10,049 nt of DNA, taken from the NCBI GenBank assembly GCA_027074805.1, contig JALTCK010000027.1:1-10049 (forward strand), in the 5' to 3' direction. Positions 6,327-10,049 of the stretch are shown here, in pieces (positions within the stretch are counted from its first letter, which is position 1; each line of letters opens with the position of its first letter). The notes under the pieces were generated by a model. The model had not been told where the DNA came from. It saw nothing but the letters and a program-made list of their open reading frames with translations, and made no database searches. The translations under genes and the position numbers were made by a program. The stretch is from Thermococcus sp. GTDB lineage: Archaea > Methanobacteriota_B > Thermococci > Thermococcales > Thermococcaceae.

Positions 6327-7169
6327 ATGTACATCCGTCCTTTCGATCCTTGGAAGTCGAGGCTTTGCACGTGCCCCTTCAAGTACACCCTCAACGTCTA
6401 CACTGGATGCAACCATGCCTGCGTCTACTGCTACATAACCTCCTACATTCCAAACGCTTTCCAAGTTAGGGTCAAAGAAGGCCTTCTGTCAAAGCTTGAG
6501 AGGGAGCTCAGAAGCTTCGATAGGCGAAACCTAATAGCACTCTCCTACTCCTCGGATCCATACCCCACGGTGGAGAGAGAGCTGGGTATAACTAGGAAAG
6601 TGCTCGAGCTTTTTAAGAGGCACAACGTCCGTTGTCTCATTTTGACTAAGTCCGACATCTTCAAACGCGACATAGACATTCTGAGCGAGCTTCGCTGTGC
6701 TGTAGGGGTTACAGTGACTACGATCGATGAGGGGAAGGCGCGCCTTTTGGAGCCTAATGCACCGATACCAAAGAAACGAATAAATGCCCTGAAAAAGGCT
6801 AAAGAGGCGGGCATACCGGTATACGCGCGCATAGATCCGATAATACCGTTTTACACCTGGGAGGATTTCGGTGAAACACTCGAGGCCCTGAGCTTTGTGA
6901 GTCACATTACAGTGTCAACACTAAAGCTGAAGCCCGATTCAAAGAGGAGGATGTTCGCGAAGTTTCCAGACCTTATGGAGAAATTGTGGCCGCTCTATGA
7001 ACAAGGGGAGAGAATGGAAGGCTATTATTACCTCCCGAGGGCTCTCAGAATGCAGATAATGAGAGAAGCGGAAAGAAAAATTCTTGAGAGGGGAATCACC
7101 TTCGGTTCCTGCAGGGAAGGATATCACTCTTTCCCGAGCTGTGATGGATCCCACCTCGTGCCCCCTTAA
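6327..7169 (+). CDS. Radical SAM protein, SplB/COG1533 group
   Basis: A 280-residue radical SAM protein. The iron-sulfur cluster motif CX3CX2C is C28-NHA-C32-VY-C35, within the group's typical PFKYTLNVYTGCNHACVYCY-like lead-in. The N-terminal CTC (C14, C16) and two C-terminal cysteines (C262, C272) might bind something further, but no known auxiliary-cluster pattern is obvious. Motifs LIALSYSSDPYP, ILTKSD, GVTVTTIDE and ARIDPIIP give the repeating strands of the TIM-barrel. The group includes spore photoproduct lyase relatives, but archaea have no spores and the real substrate is unknown, so I would not call it a lyase. The ATG has no ribosome binding site and fits a leaderless transcript. 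Its TAA overlaps the stop of the converging aminotransferase gene. Confidence 0.9.
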   Translation: MYIRPFDPWKSRLCTCPFKYTLNVYTGCNHACVYCYITSYIPNAFQVRVKEGLLSKLERELRSFDRRNLIALSYSSDPYPTVERELGITRKVLELFKRHNVRCLILTKSDIFKRDIDILSELRCAVGVTVTTIDEGKARLLEPNAPIPKKRINALKKAKEAGIPVYARIDPIIPFYTWEDFGETLEALSFVSHITVSTLKLKPDSKRRMFAKFPDLMEKLWPLYEQGERMEGYYYLPRALRMQIMREAERKILERGITFGSCREGYHSFPSCDGSHLVPP

Positions 7170-8431
7170 CTCTTTAAGGCTTTAACTTCCTCTTTTATGA
7201 CTTCCCCAAGCCTCTTAACGCCCTCTCTGATGGTCTCTTCCGGGACGTAGGTGAAGTTTAGTCTCATCGTGTTCTTGACCTCCCTGTGGGCAAAGAAGGC
7301 CTCTCCCGGAACATAAGCAACGCCCCTGCTTATTGCCTTCTCGGCCATGAGCTTGGTGTCTATTCCCTCTGGAAGTGTGACCCAGATGAACATTCCTCCG
7401 TCAGGCTTCGTCCACTCAATGCCTTCTGGCATGTACTCCTCGAGGGCCTCTAGCATGGCATCTCTGCGCGGCTTGTAGAACTTTACTATCTCTGGGATAT
7501 GTTCATCGAGGTAGCCGTCCTCAACGTACTTCCAAGCTATGACTTGGGCGAGGGTGTTGGCGCAAAGGTCAATGGCCTGCTTTGCTATCTCCATCTTCCT
7601 TATGAAGTGAGGATGAGCTGCTATCCAGCCGAGACGGAATCCGGGAGCGAGTATCTTTGAGAAAGTCCCCAGGTATATGACGCGACCCTCGTGGTCGAAG
7701 TGCTTTATCGGTGGTATTGGCTCGCCAGAGTAGCGGAGCTCGCTGTAGGGGTTGTCTTCAACGATTATAAAGTCGTACTCCTTGGCAAGCTCAATGAGTC
7801 TCTTTCTTCTCTTAAGACTCATCGTGACCCCAGCAGGGTTCTGGAACGTCGATACAGTGTAAAGGAACTTGACGTTCTTTCCCTGCTTCTTCAGTTCTTC
7901 AAGCTTTTTCTCAAGGAGATCGATCCTCATCCCGTCGTGGTCCATGGGAATGCTTATGAACTTGGGTCCGTAGTACTTGAACGCATTCAGGGCTGCGAGG
8001 TAAGTTGGCCCCTCAACAACAACGATGTCACCGGGGTTTATGAAGACTCTGCCTATGAGGTCGAGGGCCTGCTGACTGCCTGCGACCATCATAATCTCAA
8101 CTTTACTCATGGGGATTCCGTAACGCTTCTCCATCCAGTTTGCGAGGGCCAGACGTAGGGGAGTAAAACCCTTCGTGGTGCCATACTGGAGGGCTTTATC
8201 TGCATGTTTCTCAAGGACCTCTTGGGTTATCTTTTTGATCGTCCCAACCGGAAACGTCTCGGGTGCGGGAAGACCTCCTGCGAGGCTTATGACGTCCCCT
8301 GCTTCGACAAGCTTGAGTAGCTCTCTGATCTCGGAGGCCTTCATTTCCAGTGCCTTCTTTGAAAAGTACGACTCAAAATCAAGCGATCCAGAGCCCAACT
8401 TTCTCATGAGTTTTTCCTCCATGGTCATCAT
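7166..8431 (-). CDS. PLP-dependent class I aminotransferase (2-aminoadipate/aromatic type)
   Basis: A 421-residue fold-type I aminotransferase. The PLP lysine is about K259 in TFSKILAPGFRLGW; other cofactor motifs are AGSQQALDL, FQNPAGVT (about 196-203), the PLP-pyridine aspartate in VEDNPYSELRY (about D226) and MRLNFT near the C-terminus, with the carboxylate-binding arginine. The opening SKKALEMKASEIRELLKLVE and SLAGGLPAPETFP place it with the archaeal 2-aminoadipate/kynurenine aminotransferase-II-like group (I recall Pyrococcus horikoshii PH0207). The amino donor and acceptor cannot be read from sequence; alpha-aminoadipate, aromatic or broad specificity are possible. The frame is open to a TTG at 8455, but GGAGGTAGGG directly precedes the ATG at 8431, so I choose that. 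Divergent from the R15P isomerase gene. Confidence 0.93.
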   Translation of the reverse strand: MMTMEEKLMRKLGSGSLDFESYFSKKALEMKASEIRELLKLVEAGDVISLAGGLPAPETFPVGTIKKITQEVLEKHADKALQYGTTKGFTPLRLALANWMEKRYGIPMSKVEIMMVAGSQQALDLIGRVFINPGDIVVVEGPTYLAALNAFKYYGPKFISIPMDHDGMRIDLLEKKLEELKKQGKNVKFLYTVSTFQNPAGVTMSLKRRKRLIELAKEYDFIIVEDNPYSELRYSGEPIPPIKHFDHEGRVIYLGTFSKILAPGFRLGWIAAHPHFIRKMEIAKQAIDLCANTLAQVIAWKYVEDGYLDEHIPEIVKFYKPRRDAMLEALEEYMPEGIEWTKPDGGMFIWVTLPEGIDTKLMAEKAISRGVAYVPGEAFFAHREVKNTMRLNFTYVPEETIREGVKRLGEVIKEEVKALKS

Positions 8432-8473
8432 CCCTACCTCCATATGGATGAACAACTTTGATCACGTCAACGC

Positions 8474-8480
8474 ATTTATA
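8474..8480 (-). promoter_or_regulatory. Predicted TATA box of the aminotransferase gene
   Basis: TATAAAT on the minus strand predicts a start near 8451, giving a leader of about 20 bases that contains the GGAGGT site (8436-8441). The longer TTG-started reading frame would begin at 8455, before the predicted transcript start, which supports the ATG at 8431. Confidence 0.6.
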
Positions 8481-8538
8481 CATTGGGGGTAGGGCGGGCC
8501 GAGTTATAAACCTTTCCTCGCTTTCCGTGTCTTCTTTT

Positions 8539-8552
8539 ACCTTTGTAAAGGT
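8539..8552. repeat. Inverted repeat ACCTTT-GT-AAAGGT in the divergent intergenic region
   Basis: Perfect 6-base arms separated by two bases, between the aminotransferase and isomerase promoters, about 70 bases from each TATA box. The same arms, at wider spacing, occur at 4378-4398. It could be a regulator site; it could also be chance in AT-rich spacer. A TATA-like TTATAAA lies at 8504-8510 with no gene assigned to it. Confidence 0.3.
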
Positions 8553-8613
8553 TTTTAGCCGTTCTTTTGGGACGTTGAGGAACATACCAAGTCAGTGATG
8601 AACAGGAAAAGTT

Positions 8614-8620
8614 CTTTAAA
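8614..8620 (+). promoter_or_regulatory. Predicted TATA box of the R15P isomerase gene
   Basis: CTTTAAA, preceded by a purine-rich GGAAAAG that could act as BRE. The expected start is close to 8643, about 19 bases before the chosen GTG. Position 8643 is also the A of an ATG that opens a 5-codon ORF. Confidence 0.55.
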
Positions 8621-8642
8621 CGTTTCATCTTCACTCTATAGT

Positions 8643-8660
8643 ATGGACGGGGGTGGTTAA
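8643..8660 (+). other. Candidate 5-codon leader ORF (MDGGG)
   Basis: ATG GAC GGG GGT GGT TAA lies in another frame directly ahead of the isomerase GTG at 8662; only one base separates the TAA from it. The GGGGGTGG used as the isomerase ribosome binding site is inside the mini-ORF. The ATG coincides with the predicted transcript start, as for a leaderless message. Whether it is translated is unknown. The same frame extends back to an ATG at 8598 (20 codons) if transcription started earlier. Confidence 0.25.
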
Positions 8661-8661
8661 T

Positions 8662-9630
8662 GTGTCGGTGTCCAAGGAAGTTTTGGAAATAGCCGAGAAG
8701 ATTAGAAATATGGAAATCAGAGGTGCAGGTAAGATAGCCCGTTTTGCAGCATATGCGCTTCAAGTACAGGCCGAGAATAGCAAGGCCCAAACTGTTGACG
8801 AATTGTGGAGAGAGATGAAGGAGGCCGCAGAAATACTCTATGAGACAAGACCGACTGCTGTTTCTCTGCCAAATGCACTGCGTTATGTTATGCACCGCGG
8901 GAAGATGGCTTACGCGAGTGGGGCTGACTTGGAACAGCTCAGGTTCATCGTGATAAACGCTGCGAAGGAGTTTATCTACAACTCTGAGAAAGCGCTGGAG
9001 AGGATAGGAGAGATTGGGGCAAAGAGAATCGAGGATGGGGACACTATAATGACGCACTGCCACAGCAAGGCCGCGATAAGTGTCATGAAGAAGGCCTGGG
9101 ACATGGGCAAGGACATAAAGGTCATAGTCACGGAGACGAGGCCCAAGTGGCAGGGCAAGCTCACCGCTAAGGAGCTAGCTTCATATGGAATTCCTGTCAT
9201 ATATGTGGTGGACAGCGCGGCGAGGCACTACATGAAGATGACAGATAAGGTTGTCATGGGAGCGGACAGCATCACCGTTAATGGTGCCGTCATAAACAAG
9301 ATTGGAACCGCTCTCATAGCCCTCACCGCAAAGGAACACAGGATTTGGACGATGATAGCGGCTGAGACCTACAAGTTCCATCCCGAGACGATGCTCGGTC
9401 AGTTGGTGGAGATAGAGATGCGCGACCCGACGGAAGTTATCCCCGAGGAGGAGCTCAAGACCTGGCCGAAGAACATAGAGGTCTGGAACCCGGCCTTTGA
9501 CGTCACTCCACCCGAGTACGTCGACGTCATAATCACCGAGCGCGGAATAATCCCGCCGAGCGCGGCAATCGACATCCTCAAGGAGGAGTTCGGCTGGGCC
9601 CTCAAGTACACCGAGCCCTGGGAGGACTGA
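8662..9630 (+). CDS. Ribose-1,5-bisphosphate isomerase
   Basis: Converts ribose 1,5-bisphosphate to ribulose 1,5-bisphosphate in the archaeal AMP pathway, after AMP phosphorylase and before type III RuBisCO. The protein belongs to the eIF2B-alpha/beta/delta-like (ISOCOT) fold. Counted from the GTG at 8662 it has 322 residues, and the known catalytic pair of the T. kodakarensis enzyme, Cys133 and Asp202, falls exactly on MTHC133HSKA and MGAD202SITVNG. This fixes the start: the frame is open to a GTG at 8653, but that lies in the GGGGTGG ribosome binding site of 8662. Other conserved stretches are SLPNALRYVMHRG, ETRPKWQG, YVVDSA, NKIGTALIALTA and the C-terminal ITERGIIPP. AMP phosphorylase and RuBisCO genes are not in the window. 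nop5 follows 90 bases downstream on the same strand with its own promoter. Confidence 0.96.
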   Translation: MSVSKEVLEIAEKIRNMEIRGAGKIARFAAYALQVQAENSKAQTVDELWREMKEAAEILYETRPTAVSLPNALRYVMHRGKMAYASGADLEQLRFIVINAAKEFIYNSEKALERIGEIGAKRIEDGDTIMTHCHSKAAISVMKKAWDMGKDIKVIVTETRPKWQGKLTAKELASYGIPVIYVVDSAARHYMKMTDKVVMGADSITVNGAVINKIGTALIALTAKEHRIWTMIAAETYKFHPETMLGQLVEIEMRDPTEVIPEEELKTWPKNIEVWNPAFDVTPPEYVDVIITERGIIPPSAAIDILKEEFGWALKYTEPWED

Positions 9631-9633
9631 GGG

Positions 9634-9651
9634 CTTTCCTTCCCTTTTCTC
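9634..9651 (+). terminator. Possible pyrimidine-tract terminator of the isomerase gene
   Basis: CTTTCCTTCCCTTTTCTC begins four bases after the stop. It includes a T4 run, weak by archaeal standards. The separate TATA elements downstream fit a transcript end here. Confidence 0.3.
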
Positions 9652-9664
9652 CCCACCGGTAGGG

Positions 9665-9671
9665 TTTAAAA
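9665..9671 (+). promoter_or_regulatory. Predicted distal TATA box of nop5
   Basis: TTTAAAA predicts a start near 9693 and a leader of about 28 bases, which would include the C'/D'-like motif at 9704-9718. Confidence 0.4.
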
Positions 9672-9681
9672 CTCCCAACCC

Positions 9682-9688
9682 TTTTATA
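9682..9688 (+). promoter_or_regulatory. Predicted proximal TATA box of nop5
   Basis: TTTTATA predicts a start near 9710 and a leader of about 11 bases that carries GGTGAT but not the CTGA at 9704. It competes with the element at 9665-9671; sequence alone does not say which is used. Confidence 0.45.
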
Positions 9689-9720
9689 CTCCGAGTGCAA
9701 AAACTGAAAGGGTGATGACG

Positions 9721-10049
9721 ATGAAAGCTTACATCGCTGAAAACGTCAGGGGCATCTACGCCTTTGACGGGGACGGTAACCTCATCGCAAGCAGACCATT
9801 CTCTGGAAAACCGGAAGTGAGCCTTGACAGGCTTCTGAAGGGCGAGCCGGTCGATGAGCTGATTGGACTGATTGACGAGCTTGGCGAGAAGGGATACACC
9901 GAGTTTGTCGTTGAAGACACAGAACTCGCGAGGAACCTCAAGGAGCTCGGCTATAGCGCGACGGCGGAGTTCCCGAGCATAGCCGGCGAAGAGCTCCGTG
10001 CGAACCCGGAGGAGTTCCTCGGAGAGGATTGGTTCGACGAGTACTTCAG
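9721..10049 (+). CDS. nop5: Nop5 (Nop56/58-like) C/D box RNP core protein, N-terminal part (cut by right edge)
   Basis: Nop5 is the scaffold of archaeal box C/D RNPs: it bridges L7Ae on the guide RNA and the methyltransferase fibrillarin. The 109 visible residues start MKAYIAENVRGIYAFDGDGN, as in Thermococcales Nop5, and cover the fibrillarin-binding N-terminal domain. The coiled coil and Nop domain lie beyond the window. The ATG at 9721 has GGGTGAT with a four-base spacer; an in-frame ATG two codons earlier (9715) lies inside that site and is less likely. The fibrillarin gene usually follows nop5 in this order and would be just outside. The identification rests on the N-terminal domain alone plus its isomerase neighbour. 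Confidence 0.92.
   Translation, partial: MKAYIAENVRGIYAFDGDGNLIASRPFSGKPEVSLDRLLKGEPVDELIGLIDELGEKGYTEFVVEDTELARNLKELGYSATAEFPSIAGEELRANPEEFLGEDWFDEYF

Noticed and set aside
8595..8640. GTGATGA as a possible C box of a guide RNA
   Set aside because: No CTGA (D box) follows at a suitable distance, and no second C'/D' pair is present.
8476..9063. 195-residue minus-strand frame overlapping the isomerase start region
   Set aside because: Lies antisense to the securely identified isomerase, and its product resembles no family.
9665..9740. Complete box C/D sRNA embedded at the nop5 start
   Set aside because: There is CTGA-N5-TGATGA and a later CTGA, but no upstream C box, so a full guide RNA is not supported; only the k-loop-like half is kept as a finding.

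Overview
The window is a chromosomal segment of a Thermococcales archaeon, most likely Thermococcus. The basis is recall of protein families, not a search: an SMC with a Pyrococcus-like head, a DUF835 protein, ribose-1,5-bisphosphate isomerase next to Nop5 (the same neighbourhood I recall from T. kodakarensis), archaeal TATA boxes about 25 bases before starts, and GGTGA-type ribosome binding sites. Base composition looks close to even. Coding density is high and no stretch over 300 bases lacks a gene. I saw no tRNA, rRNA, CRISPR array, insertion sequence or other sign of a mobile element.

Layout. Positions 1-4338 are all minus strand, reading right to left. First comes a three-gene methylmalonyl-CoA set: the B12-binding mutase subunit, MeaB-type GTPase and methylmalonyl-CoA epimerase. 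A DUF835 protein follows, then the 5' part of smc, which runs off the left edge inside the hinge. A PHP-domain phosphoesterase (4459-5115) is divergent from the mutase set. MarC-like membrane protein and OsmC-like protein follow on the minus strand. A radical SAM protein of the SplB/COG1533 group is divergent from OsmC, apparently around one shared TATA element. It converges on a PLP aminotransferase, and the two stop codons overlap. Divergent from the aminotransferase lies ribose-1,5-bisphosphate isomerase. After it comes the 5' part of nop5, the box C/D RNP scaffold gene, cut by the right edge.

How the genes work together. The mutase subunit, MeaB and epimerase form one functional unit for interconverting succinyl-CoA and methylmalonyl-CoA; the catalytic large subunit is not here. 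The isomerase belongs to the archaeal AMP pathway that feeds type III RuBisCO; its partners are not in the window. smc and nop5 are core chromosome-organisation and RNA-modification genes. The others look like independently promoted housekeeping genes.

I found no convincing new multi-gene system. The observations worth checking are fine-scale regulatory ones: a predicted 5-codon leaderless ORF directly before the isomerase start, a C'/D'-like (k-loop) motif overlapping the nop5 ribosome binding site, three genes with start codons placed as if leaderless, a shared bidirectional TATA element, and overlapping stop codons.
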